A stretch of DNA of 64,000 nucleotides from Bryopsis sp. KO-2023 (lineage: Eukaryota > Chlorophyta > Ulvophyceae > Bryopsidales > Bryopsidaceae), in assembly GCA_030272585.1 (NCBI GenBank), contig BSYQ01000013.1, positions 868,001-932,000 on the forward strand, read 5' to 3'. Below the pieces are notes generated by a model that saw nothing but the letters and a program-made list of their open reading frames with translations, had not been told where the DNA came from and made no database searches. How positions within the stretch are numbered: position 1 is the first letter of the stretch; each line of letters opens with the position of its first letter. The translations under genes and the position numbers were made by a program. Below are positions 11,301 to 23,003 of this stretch, in pieces.

Positions 11301-12930
11301 TCTGGGCTTTGGGGTTTTTCAAACCTAACCTTACCCATCGTAGCCATATACGAATTCTAGCTTCAGCTCTGCGTCAGGAAATTGAGACGAACGCTTCATC
11401 GCGGCTTCATCGAAATTAGAAGGGGCAAATACACCCTTCTTGCACTGGGGATAGAGTATCTTTCCATGTTGAGAAACACGGTTTCCAGACGGGGCCCCCT
11501 TTGTGATTTTTTCAGCCATCATCGCCAGTCGTGGTGCACCAACGAGCAAAGCATCGCAAAACACCTGGTTCAGCAACATGCGCACCCTAAAAGATTCTAA
11601 AAATGGGAAAACATACAGGGATTCTGTGAGTTGAAACTTTGAAACCATTTGGAACACCCCGGAATGGGCAAGTGCCAAAGTAGGAGCAGGAGTTGAACCA
11701 CATCGTGGAGCTCACCAGAGCAGGCATCTTTCCAGCCGAATTCTGTCCATATTTGTTGAATATGTGTTTTGCTTGTTGCTCGCTTACTTCTACACCAAGC
11801 GACTTCCATGCTGCAATAAAGTTGGCGATTGTCAAAGCATCGCCGACATCGACCTCAACTGAGCGCTTTGATAAAACCTGGGCAGTAGAGGACTGTTTTG
11901 TAACGCTGACTTTTTTTACCCATCGGCAGGGTCCATTCTTTTGTCTTTCTTCCCTCTTTCTCTAGTTCACCTTGCCAAGCGCCGCCAAAAGAATTGCTTT
12001 TGGAACGATATGGGGTCGGGATCGACGTTTCACTGCCGAACGCATCCTTTCCTCCAGCGCACACTGGCCAGAGAATACAGGTGGATCTCAGGTGGATTTC
12101 AAGATTCTCAGAATATTGAAACAGGCTCCAAGGTCAAGCTCAGCAGGAAAAAAATGGCCCCTCCCTGGTTGTTTCCGTCTCACCTGGGACTTGTTGAAGT
12201 TTGGATCAATGGGACCTGGGTATTGTCGAGCTTCGAGCCTTGGGGAAGTGCTTTCACTTTTGCTCCTGAGCTCGTGCATGACACCTCGGTTAAATTCCAC
12301 GAAAGCATCTTTTTTCTTGTGTAAACCTTTTTCGCGGTGAACATGGGGAGCCCCTGTGTTCAAGGAAGCGCAATTGTCAGAAAACGACAAAATGACAGAT
12401 GGCGAGCGATTCGTGATTCGATGAATATGGGAAGAGACGTGGGGTTTGCTGTGAGTGTTGCTCCTGGTGGTGCTGTCCCAAATGACCCACCATAAATTTT
12501 TGAATTCCAGAATGGTGGCTTATATCCTGGAGAGTGCTCTGGTTGAGGAATCTGTGTGGGATCACCAAGGGTTAAAATTTAAACATGATCTGGCCCAAGT
12601 GTAGGAAACGAACCCAGAGTGCTTTCCTCTAGAAAATTATTATAAAGAGTCTGAATTCATCTAAATTACATCATGTGTAGGCCCTTTTCTTCGAGACATG
12701 TCCCTGGAATGGCTCCTCAGCCAACATGTAATCATTGATTGATTGATTGATTGTCCCTGGAATGAGTACATCTTTTGGGGCTGGTTTTTGTGGCGTACCT
12801 CGTGTTGAGCTGGTTTGTGCCGTTGATCGTATCGTTTCTTGATCCTTTCCGAATCTGAACGATTTTCGCCTCTCTGATTGATACTGCGCTGATCACGATC
12901 GCCGTACGATGCCCTCAGTATGGCATCCAT
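8356..12930 (-). CDS. EML: EMAP-like (EML) microtubule-associated protein with N-terminal EF-hand-like region
   Basis: Fourteen exons join in phase: 12930-12799, 12538-12491, 12351-12184, 12063-11971, 11877-11716, 11564-11335, 11171-10991, 10885-10589, 10503-10368, 10241-9924, 9840-9668, 9575-9225, 8964-8770, 8589-8356 (stop). The product is about 905 residues. Residues 1-115 are polar. About 116-200 resemble EF-hand helices (LTIANFIAAWKSLGVEVSEQ). A HELP motif follows (LKLEFVYGYDG), then a run of WD40 blades with EML hallmarks: FFLGHDDDILC, GQNHIKFWKLN, SGGSDGYMKLWD, WTCVLGFPVMGIWPKDSDGT and HSSHVMNVRW. EML proteins bind microtubules through HELP and the tandem propellers. The EF-hand part lacks a clear calcium loop. 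The start is the first ATG of the first exon; an upstream in-frame extension to 13002 cannot be excluded. EML proteins are typical of ciliated lineages. Confidence 0.93.
12732..12752. repeat. (ATTG)n microsatellite in the first EML intron
   Basis: Five tandem copies of GATT lie between the first two EML exons. No function is inferred. Confidence 0.9.
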
Positions 12931-13002
12931 ACTGTGATATCGATGGACGGAGCGGTGGTGGATAAGACCGCTTTGACTGGGGGGGAGACTGCAGGGATGC
13001 AC

Positions 13003-16000
13003 ACCCCAAACGAGATTCTCACGAAGTTTCGCCGCCGGCTTTTTGGAATCAGAGAGGACAAAACTTCATCAGGTAACCAACGGCATCATTTGATCGAAAT
13101 CCACCAAACAAGAGAGGGAGAAAATGTGAAAGAGACCATCACATCGACGCATTACCCTGGGTTTTCCCTCAGTTTGAAAGAACGTCCCCCCAAATAACAA
13201 TTGGATTCCTCGTCCGTTCAAAGATTTGCGGTTGGATGAGACTTGGGCATGAACAGAATATATGAGATGTTGGGATGCCCCGCCCCCTTATAATATTGCC
13301 CTCGCCAAACAGGGTCGACCTCATTCTACTGAACTACATATGAAAATGGTTTGGGGAGTCTCTATCAACCTGCTGCCACCCAATATTTTGCCTTTCTTTC
13401 TATTTCATCCATTTGTTGCCTTACTTTCCAAAAGCCTCCTCTCTACTCCCCATTGTTTTGTCCAAAAACTCATATTGATCATAGTGCTTTCAAAATTCCC
13501 CCTGCATTACGGTTTTTTCGAAATCCCATGTCTCTTCCACCTGATTTTGAAAAAAGCGAGAAAGATAAAAACTTAATCCTCAAGAGGGGACAAAAAAGAA
13601 AAAGAATGAAAAAGAATGGAGAATATGAAAAGAGTTGAGACGCGACAAAAGTGATGGAAGGTCAAAAAAACAAAGGCAAACAAAAATGCCCCCGATCAAA
13701 AATCTTTTTCCGATTTTGACCGCAGCATAGAATTTTGTCTTCGTTCAGCAACCCTCTTTCCAATTTTCGGCCACCGCTTTTCTTTCTAGTTTCAACCCCT
13801 CCCCCTCCAAAAAGAAAAGAAACAAAAAAAACCCAACGACGTATACACTCATCTTTTAGACCACATCCCTCCCCACCCCCCAAAAACATTATTTTCTTTC
13901 ACTTTTCCACATCATTTGTTTCCTTTCTTGCGTGTGTGGTTTTTTTCTCGATTCTTTTTCTTGTTTTCCATTTTACCCTAAGGAATATCTAGATTTTAAA
14001 GACATCTAGATTTTAAAAAGACATCTAGATTTAAAAAAGAACCATGGACATTATGGACAATTTCATGGAGCACACAGAGATGCACATACACACACAGACA
14101 GACATAGGCACAAAAACACACACACACACTCATGACAATCGAAAATTAACGCCCGACAGTCCTCAAAAACAAAAACATAAAAACAAGAAAACGTCAAACC
14201 TCGTTTTCCTTCTTTCTTCTGGTCATATAACTCTACTTTTTCCCCCAACCCTCCTTTTCCCCATTTCTTTTTTCTTTTCTTTTCTCTCTCTTCTTCCTTC
14301 GTTTTTACTCAGCAACCCCAATCCATCGTCCAACAATTTTTCCCTTTTGTTTTTCCCCTTGTAATCCTCCAGAAAAACACAAAGAAAAAGAGAGGAAAAA
14401 TCCGCAGCCCGAAATTTCGCTCAATTGAATCAATTGTTCCACACAAAACACTCCACCACCACCAACGCCATCAACCTATACAACGAATTTCTTAAAAAAA
14501 GAAAAAAAAAGGAAAGAAAATTTAAAACAGAAAAAAAAACCATGACATTTCTTTCCTCCTCCATATCGACATTTTTGTGCAGACTGAAAAGATATGTAAT
14601 AAAAAAAAAACCCACATGACAATCCCACTTTTTTTTTTTCACTCTCCAAGTTTTGTAATGAAAGCCCCTATCTTAATCAGCCAACGATATATTTGTATTC
14701 TTTTATATATATGTATATATGTATATTTTTTTTTTCAACCCCTCGCTCAAAGTATTGTTTCTCTTCTCTTTTCGCTTTTCGATTTTCACCGGACCCTTTT
14801 TTCAGTGCCTTTTTCTTTTTTTTTTTCCTTTCCTTTTTTTTCCCCCACCTGCAATCCCTCTCATCTTTTTAATTTTTCTTTTCCAAGAGCATCCCACACC
14901 CTTGCATCCCTAATAGTCGATTTCCACAAAATTAAATCACCAAATTTTGACCAGAAAAAAACATCTACAACAGTTTTTCCTTTTTTTTTCCTTTTTCCTT
15001 ACTTTTCTGAGCACCAAGAACATTTGATTATATTTGAAACGAACAAACCAAAAAAGAAAAAAAAGAAAGAAAAAGGGGAGAAAAAAGAAAAAAAGGGGGA
15101 AAGAAAGCAGCACTTTTCAAACCGAAATCCAGATCCAACCCCATGCACAGTGGTTTTTTCATGTTTTGTTTTTTTTTCTTTCTTTTTCTCTTTCAGTTGC
15201 GTTCTTTTTTTCCTTCGATAAAAACACCCCCTTTAAACCAACACTCGATAATGGAAGAATCCCACCAAACCCAGAACTGTCTTTGGAAAAAAAAGCCAAA
15301 AGGGGATGTAAAGAAAAACAAAAAAAGGGGGGGGGGGGGGTGCATATTCTTGAGTTTTTTCCACCCATCCCTTATCTCTTTCTCCCCCCTCCCCCCCACC
15401 CGTTGACTTTTCTTTTGGTTCTTTTTAAAATCGATCGCTTTTGACGCCATGACAGACACCCATCAAATTTGTCATGTAGACTTAACACACACACACACTC
15501 TGACATTTTGGCCAAGAACATTAATAAAGAGAAAAAAAAAGAAAAAGAAAAGGAAGACAAAAGAAAAAAGAAAAACAGACCAAACCGACAAAGATCGAAA
15601 CTTTTTTTTTTTCTCTCCTTTCCCCTCAAATTCCCTTGGACACATGTTGACATGACAAAAGACAATATCATTCTCTTTTCTTTTTGTTTTTTCAATTTTT
15701 TTTTCCCTCTTTCTTTTCTCACTTTTTTTTTCCTCTCTCTCTCTCTCTCGTTTACACACGCACTTTCAATTTTTTTTTTTTCCACTCCCCAAATTTTGTT
15801 CGCAAATCTTTTTTTTTCTGTTTTCTTTTTTTCAGTTCAAAACGAAAGACTGACAAACACAGGACACTCGTACAGACACCAAAAAAAAAACACAAAAAAA
15901 CCACACCGATTTTCTCTCTTCTGTTTTTCTTTTCGCCGGTTTTTCTTTCTTTTTTCTTCTTCTTTCCCCCCTCCTTTTTCCTTTTTCCAAACCAAAGATT

Positions 16001-16070
16001 ACGATTAACAAACCCGATGGAGAATTACATGCAGAAAGAGGGGATTGACGGAAGTTTCAGAACTGATTCT
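13003..16070. other. Gene-free, strongly pyrimidine-rich region between EML and importin beta
   Basis: From about 13,640 to 16,010 the plus strand is almost entirely T/C blocks alternating with A-rich blocks. It contains (CT)n at 15,734-15,749, a 20-bp AT-rich direct repeat at 13,985-14,035 and (CA)n at 14,088-14,130. Long frames of F, K, S and P arise from this composition and carry no domain. The region covers the upstream side of EML and the 3' flank of importin beta. 13,003-13,640 may hold the EML promoter, but no motif stands out. Confidence 0.75.
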
Positions 16071-16140
16071 TAGACCATCACACGAAATGCTTGCTCCCAT
16101 GTCAGACATAGCTTCTTCTTCTTGTTCTGTGGACCCTCGC

Positions 16141-19100
16141 TTATCCATTCGAAGTGGCGGTGGTGTTCGAGGCCTCACCCACAGCCGACGCCGCCCACTC
16201 TGCCATATCTTTCAATGATGGGCTGTCGCTCTGTAGGCACTCCTATTTTTGAACAAGCAAAAATCTGTCTTTATCAAACAAGATCAGCAGGGGAAAAAAT
16301 ATCCATTTCGAAAACATATGGCATGATTGCAAACGCTACATATAACTATTTAACTTTTTCCTCTCTCCCTCCTTTAAAGACAAAAGGAAACAAAAAATTT
16401 GGATGTAAAAATCACTACCACCAAAAAATTGAAACTAAAAATCCAGACGGGTTAGTTTCCTTCAAATGAAAAAAATAAATAAAAATCCTTCAAATGAAAA
16501 AAAAAAGGGCTGGCTGGGGGGCGGGGGGGGAAATGCATACTTGAAGAATCTTTCCGATCCAGGGCTTGTTGATGAACACCGGCCCAATGCTGGGAATCGA
16601 ACTGGCGATGTCACCCAGCAGGCCGACCGCCACTTTCGTTACGCCTTCGTCCCTATTTTTGTCTTGAACGACGGCTCCGATGAAATTCACCATCAACGTG
16701 CTTTGCTGATGCAAGTATTGCTCAGCCTTTTGTCGGCCGAGACCCTAAACCAGGAGAGAGAAAAAACAAAGTTTCAAATTGTGAATCTCCTGTATATATT
16801 CGTCGGCCCAGGCCCAGAAGCGAGGGCAAAATATTATCTTAAAATTATATCATCTGTACATCACTCGAGGAAATAACAAACTTGTACAAAATAAACAATT
16901 ATAAAAGTCCTTCCACCTTGATTTCAATGCAGTAGTGTTTTTTTATTGTCCTTCCCCCCCAAACATACAAATAAAATAAAACCCTCCTCCCCCCCCCCCA
17001 AAGGAAAATAAAAAAATTATAAAAGAAAAAAAAATTATATACATTGACCAACACGTAGATGGGCAGAACTTGCCTGCAAGATTCCGGAATAAGCGTCGAT
17101 AATTCCCGATCGCAATTGATTGTTGTAGTCGCAAAAGTCCTCGTCCTGTTCTGGGGGCGTGGTCATCGACAGATCGATGGCCGATTTCAAAATCTTGTTC
17201 ACCCCCTCCAGGTACTTCTCGAACCTTTCCCCGACGGCCATGGCGATGTCGGAAAATGCACAAAGGATTTGAGGCTTGATGTTTCGGTTAACGTCGGTGC
17301 TGGCCAAGTTGTTGGAAAGGAGGTCCATGATTTTGTCGGTGTAAGGGAAAATCTGTTCGTCCATTGCCCGGCATGTGTCGCTCAACGTCCCCACTGTGCT
17401 CTGGCAAGCCTATTTTAAAACAGCAAGAAAAAAAAAATCGGATTTAAAGAGAAAGGAAAAAAAAAAGAAAGAAAAGAAATAGACCAAACCCACAAAGACC
17501 GAAACTTTTTTCTCTTCGTTTTCGTGGGAAAAAAAAAGGCTGAAATAAAGCAAACAAAATGTGAGAGAAACATCCCCCCCCCCCCCCCGAAAAAATTCAT
17601 TGCCACAGGTTTCGGGGGGGAGAAATGGTAGGTTTTTTTTTTTTTTTTGCCAGTCACTTTTTTCCCCATCGTCGAGATTGTTTAGTGATTATTTCCCCTC
17701 CTTACCGTCACTTCACGGTGGTTTTGCAGTCCCATTTCCATGAAGGGAAAGAACTTTTGCATGTATTTCACAAACTGTCTGCCCACTGCAAAAGTCAACG
17801 CCCCGACAGCCAACATTGCCTCTTCATGCACAGATCCACCCCCTTGGGCCCTACGCACACCAAAAAATTGTCAGTCAGACAGCTATACATTATATATATA
17901 TAATGTATATATATAAACCCTTGACAGAAATGATGGAAAATAGATAAACAAATCAAATGAAAGGATTCAAGGTGGTGCAGAAAAGCAACGGATAATTGTG
18001 AACAGTTTTTTGTCTTCCAATCCTCCCATTAATTTCGAACAAAAAAAGGGCGCCCCATAAATATCACAGACTGTCTGGAATTTTGAGGATGCTATATATA
18101 GAGGAAGCTTGCACCAGGGACCCACTTACGCAAGGGCAAAGACTCTTAAAAGCATGTCCATGATTTGATCAGAATACGACACCACCATCATTTTCTGCCC
18201 ATCGGGCTCTGACAATCGATGAATAACCACTGTAAGGCACCCTGGTCCAAAAAACACGAACACCTCAATAACACTTTTTTTTTTTTTGCTCCTAAAAACG
18301 TGGGCAGCACAAAAACAAAGGATCCAACATATATAAAAAAAACATAAATACGACATTTCGACAGATTCTTACCACACAGAATTCCCTGCAATTCCGACTG
18401 TTTTTCTCGGGCTTCCCCTGAATCTGAGTTTCCCTGGAAAGTTTCCCCCAGTTTTTGAATGAACAGAGGTACTAATTGGCCAACCATGTCCAAACAATCG
18501 CTGCTGGATGATCTAACCATTTCATTGATCGCCTCGAAAGCAGAATTTTGCAGCTTGGTGTGCATGAAAGGATCTTGGACCGCCCGGAAAGCCTGCACAA
18601 CAAAACTCCATTGTTGAAACAAAAAAAATGGAGGGGCAGCTTTCGAGCGAATGCTGTTTGCCTCCCAACAACACCCTAAACAACAGAACTGCCCCACCCC
18701 ACCCCCACCCCCCCCGAAACTGCTTTGGTGTTTTCACTCATAAACAGGAGGGGTTGATTTAAAATATTAGAATATCAAATCGAATAGATGAGGGGTCCAC
18801 ACCGTGTTGATTAGCGCTTGGACGACTTCTTTAAAATACGGGGACAGGCTTGCCCTTTGATTACCCTTGGAGCCTCGGGCTAATTGGTTGATTGCGTAGC
18901 ACACCTGAATAACCCAAACAGTAAAAAATAAAAAAAACTGCACAGTAAAAATAGGGAAACTTTCTGTCGGACAAGGCGACTGGATCATGAATGCTGCATA
19001 TTGTTCACTAAGCTACAAAAAAAATAAAAAAAAATTGTCTCATAACAAATTCTCAACAGATTTTCACTAGTGTGCCACAACCGGCCCTGTGTCCTGTGAA

Positions 19101-21966
19101 TATATTCTTGTCCCTCGGATTACCCTGTTGGCAATGTGAGGCTCATCCTGGATGCTTTCCAGCAACACTTGATTGATTTGTGGTAGGTTTTGGTTGGATA
19201 TCAAAGTTTGGCCGCTGTCAGGACCATGCACGAATTCAAATATTCTACCTGCAGAAAAAAGCGCAAAGAATATTCCGGAATTTGTCTTTGTTCTCATGTG
19301 TCATTATCAAGTTCTTACCTGTACCTGTACCTGTTCATGTGTCCCCCCCCCCCCCCCGAAAAAAAAAAAAAAAAAAAGGCCGACTCTTCCAAACTAAAAA
19401 AAACAAACACTAGAACAGGTTTGAGGTGGATCCCTCCAGAAAGGTATTCCCTGATTTACAAACAGATTTCATTTGCATTTTGGAGTGCAGTTTTAATCGG
19501 ATGAGACGGGCAAATTTTCTGCTAGTAAAAAAACCGCACCGATTGTCCACGCCGTGGTGTTTCTGACCCTGGGATCTGGGTCCTTGGTAGCATTTAGCAA
19601 AAATGAAAATCCCATGCTGACAAACTGGGTGAGCTGAGACGGAGAGGGCCCTTCGAGAATGGATCCGAAAGCATAGGTCGCACCCTCCCGCAATCGCCAA
19701 TCTTCAGGCATGTCATTTTTGAAAATGTTGCTCTGTTTATCCACACCAACACTTCCAAGTCAGACGGCAATTGCAGGTAAAAAAACTCATCATAGATAAT
19801 TATTTAATTAAAAGTACCCTTTTCCAACAGACATGCATTTCTGATATAAAACCCCCACCCCTTAATTTTAGTTGCCCTGAGTAGGTCTGGTACCCAATTT
19901 TTATTTCGACACTCCATATTTTTGAAAAATTTCGGACCTGTACGTAAGGCATCACCAATTCCACCACATCGTCCCCCACACATTGTGAAACTAAGCACAG
20001 GCAAGTCCCCGCAGCCATTGCCAAGCTCCATGCGTTTTCATCGTATTCTTGGTCCTCGTCCTGCTTGCTCAATAGCGACAGCAGCACGGGCACCAACGAT
20101 TGGCAGGCCTGCTTGATGAAATTGTGCAGAACCAGCGATTCGTCCCCGGAAGACTCCCGTTCCTTATGGAAAAAAGGGCCAAGAAAAAAAGAACTTAAGA
20201 AAGTGTTGGTAAATAGAAATAGAAAGAGAATCGGCAAGGTTGGTGGGGTTGTGAAAACTTGTAACTTTGCAGCTCTTCTGTGCGACACCGAGGGTGGACT
20301 CTTATGATATAAGATTTTATCTTTCTTAGTTTTCATGGGGGAAAACGGGGGGAGATGAGGGATTGGTTGGGAAAAAGAATCAAGGACCGCCCCCCCCCCA
20401 ATAATAATAATATTTTTTTTCTATTATAATACCTCTCTGATGGCAGTTTCCTCATCACACAAGGTGCTCCAAAACTCAATGGCCTGTTTGGACACTGCCT
20501 CCTCATCGTTTTGAATAGCTCTTACGGTCAGCTTGTACAGCTCCACCATGTAAGGGGGCAAGTCCTCGTAGTAGTGCTGCCCAATCTTCACCAAACACTC
20601 AAAAGACGCCTCCCTGACGGCAGAGCTCCCTTGACAAATCGTCCCCTCGCAGATTACCTGCATCAGGTAGTTCCTCTCCCGTTCATTGCTGAAATTGTTG
20701 TGCGCGAACTCCAGGGCGTTGTAAAGGGCCCGTGTGGCCGCGAGTCGTACACCGCAGTCCGCCTCGTCTTTGGTCATCCCTTGCACCACCGCGGTGAGGA
20801 TGCTGTTCACTTGGTCCTGGCTGAGAAGGTTGTCGTTCATCAAACCCATCTCTTCGCAGACGTATCCCAGGGCCTCCAGCGTGCACTGCTTCAGGGAAGT
20901 CGAGGGTGGTTGATGCTCCATGTTTTTCAGGAGCGTGGGAATCACATCATGCCAATCCCCCCGGGGCAACTCGATCGCTGCGATCTTCGCTATCACCATC
21001 GAAACCACCCGCGCCACCTCCGTGTCCTGCGAGCACAACCAGACACTTGGTTTGGCATCGACCCAGATTTTTCCACCATCTCGCGTTTTCGGTTTCTGGC
21101 AACGTTATCTCAGCCCAATTTCGCGAGTCCAAGTTTGACTCTCAACCGAAATCGAGCCTTGCGCTCGGTAAATCCTCGGCCACGCCAAAACCTGGTCTTT
21201 CCGAGAACGACCGCATCAGGCTGTAAACGTACGAAACCAAAAAGAGATAGGCCTCCACATATATTTTTTTTCGTTTCCCATCTTTCGCTTGCAGCATTGG
21301 CGCGAGGTCACACCAAACTACGAGACTCACCTCGCAGTGTAAAGCTTGGAGCAAGGCCGTCCTGATCTCCACTTTGACGTTTTGGTCGACCGCGAGCCAT
21401 TGCGTGACAAGCTCCGCCTGTCGAAGGAAAAAAAAAAAGATTCAAAAAAATCAACGAACGAGCTCTTTCCCTTCCTTCCCCGTGGCGCAAGCCCTCCAGA
21501 AAAACACCACTCATCATCGACGCAAGAAAACCACACCAAAAATACGACCCCGACAGATCCTTGTCGAGCGCCGGAAACCCCATCAACAGCGAATCCAGCA
21601 ACAGCTTTCACCCGCTCTGGTGGAAAGCGGGAGAAAAAGAGGCGAATGCTTTCAGCTCCGCCCTCCCGCCCCCGTCGCACAAGTCAAAAGTGCGCGCGAA
21701 CATCGCTAGCTCCCCCTCCATCCCCGAGAACCCACCTTTCTTTGCTGCTCCTTGGCATCGAGCGTGTTCTTCAAGATGATTCCCGCCAACCGTCGCACGT
21801 GCGAGGGCTTATCTTCCCCCGCCAGCGCCGCGCACAAGCTGACCAGATATCCCGCATAATCCTGCTCCTGGAATTGCCTAAGCTGGGTTTCAGCGTGGTT
21901 CCTCAAGGCAGCGTCAGGGCTTTGCCCGTGCAACAGCAGTTGCGTGATGTCCTTGACTTGCGCCAT
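16141..21966 (-). CDS. KPNB1: Importin subunit beta-1 (karyopherin beta, plant type), complete
   Basis: Thirteen exons join in phase to 887 residues: 21966-21736, 21417-21331, 21026-20433, 20162-19938, 19732-19540, 19248-19124, 18904-18803, 18592-18373, 18229-18130, 17850-17706, 17409-17074, 16744-16541, 16242-16141 (stop). The order follows plant importin beta along its HEAT repeats: FQEQDYAGYLVSLCAALAG, LAGIILKNTLDAKEQQRK, LTAVVQGM...VRLAATRALYNALEFA, AFGSILEGPSPSQL, TTAWTIGRIFEFVHG, GELQGILCG-like SELQGILCG, HEEAMLAVGALTFAVG, KPQILCAFSDIAMAVGE, AYSGILQ and the C-terminal ECLQSDSPSLKDMAEWA. It carries cargo with importin alpha through the nuclear pore and releases it on binding Ran-GTP. The intron after 17,074 has a GC donor. 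Length and order suggest an intact single gene. Introns contain long C and A runs (e.g. 19,343-19,378). Confidence 0.97.
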
Positions 21967-23003
21967 TCTTCCCTCCGTTCGTTGTGCGTGTGTCAAAAAA
22001 AAAGAATTCTCCCCTTTTTTCTATTAAAAAAAAACACACCACGACCGGTCTGACGCTGCCCTTTCGTGACCTCCTTGATCTCTATCCTTGAGCCCGGGCC
22101 GCACCAAACGAAAAACAAATCCTCCGTGCGCGATGACCAGGGGAAAACCAGCCAACCGTGTCGATGGGCGCTCGCAACTGTATGATTGCTTTCTTTTCCC
22201 CCTTCACGTGTTTTTTTTTCCCTCTTTTTTTTTATGCTCTGCTCGGGCCAGGACTTTTTTTTTCCTTTCTTTTTTCGGGTCGAAATATTGCTAATAACAC
22301 TGAAAGCCCTCCAGCATGCGTCGCAAGGCGTCGAGCGAATCGGTTTAGAACGTACGTTTGTGAAGGGTGGTGCAGGGATGCGTTCAAAAAGGAAGAACCA
22401 GCATGCGACCGCTGGCTTTCATCAACCTTCACTAGAGAAACCGAGTGCTAATCCGAATAATGGCTGGGGCGAATTCTATAATTGTCCAGCAGGACCGGCT
22501 TCCTCACAGCGGCTGGCCCCTTCCCCTCTCTTTTTCTCGAATCGAGAAAATCATCACGTCAGTGCTGACAAATTAATGGCTTTTTTCTCGAAAAAAAAGT
22601 TGTTTTCCTTTTTTTTTTCTTTTCTTTTTCTGTAAGAATGGATGAATGAACAAAAAGCATTGGTTGGATTTGCATATGGATTCTGCTGTTCTCCTTTGTT
22701 TATTGGAGGAGGAGGAGGAGGAAGAGGAGGAGGAGGTAGGGGGGTACCCCCAGCAGATGGAAAAAAGAGCTTTGGTGGTTGGACTTCGAAATGAGTCATT
22801 GCAGGTTTCCAAGAACTCCATCCAAGGGAGAAGGGGCAAAAAAGTTCGTTTTTTTTCCCTTTAAAAAGGTGGAAATTAGGACCACAAACGTACGAACCCA
22901 ACCCCCCCCTCCTCCTCCTCCTCCTCCCTGAATTCTTGGAACTCTACAGAATCTGGAGTGCGCGATTTCTGTTGCTCATCCATTCTTTCTTGATTCGAAA
23001 CCG
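21967..23003. promoter_or_regulatory. Divergent intergenic region between importin beta (-) and RHIP1-like (+)
   Basis: About 1.0 kb separates the two start codons, so it should hold both promoters. It contains pyrimidine tracts at 22,198-22,290 and a (GGA)n run at 22,709-22,736. A (CTC)n run follows at 22,907-22,927. No TATA box or other motif is clear. Frames inside are low-complexity. Confidence 0.5.

Noticed and set aside
13700-16010. Long F/K/S/P-rich frames (up to 214 codons)
   Set aside because: Produced by T/C- and A-rich low-complexity DNA. They overlap on both strands and have no domain.
18955-19013. An extra importin beta exon (LSEQYAAFMIQ) between exons 6 and 7
   Set aside because: Exons 6 and 7 join in phase without it and give the conserved ANR-VCYAINQLARG sequence. 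Including it would insert residues absent from plant importin beta.
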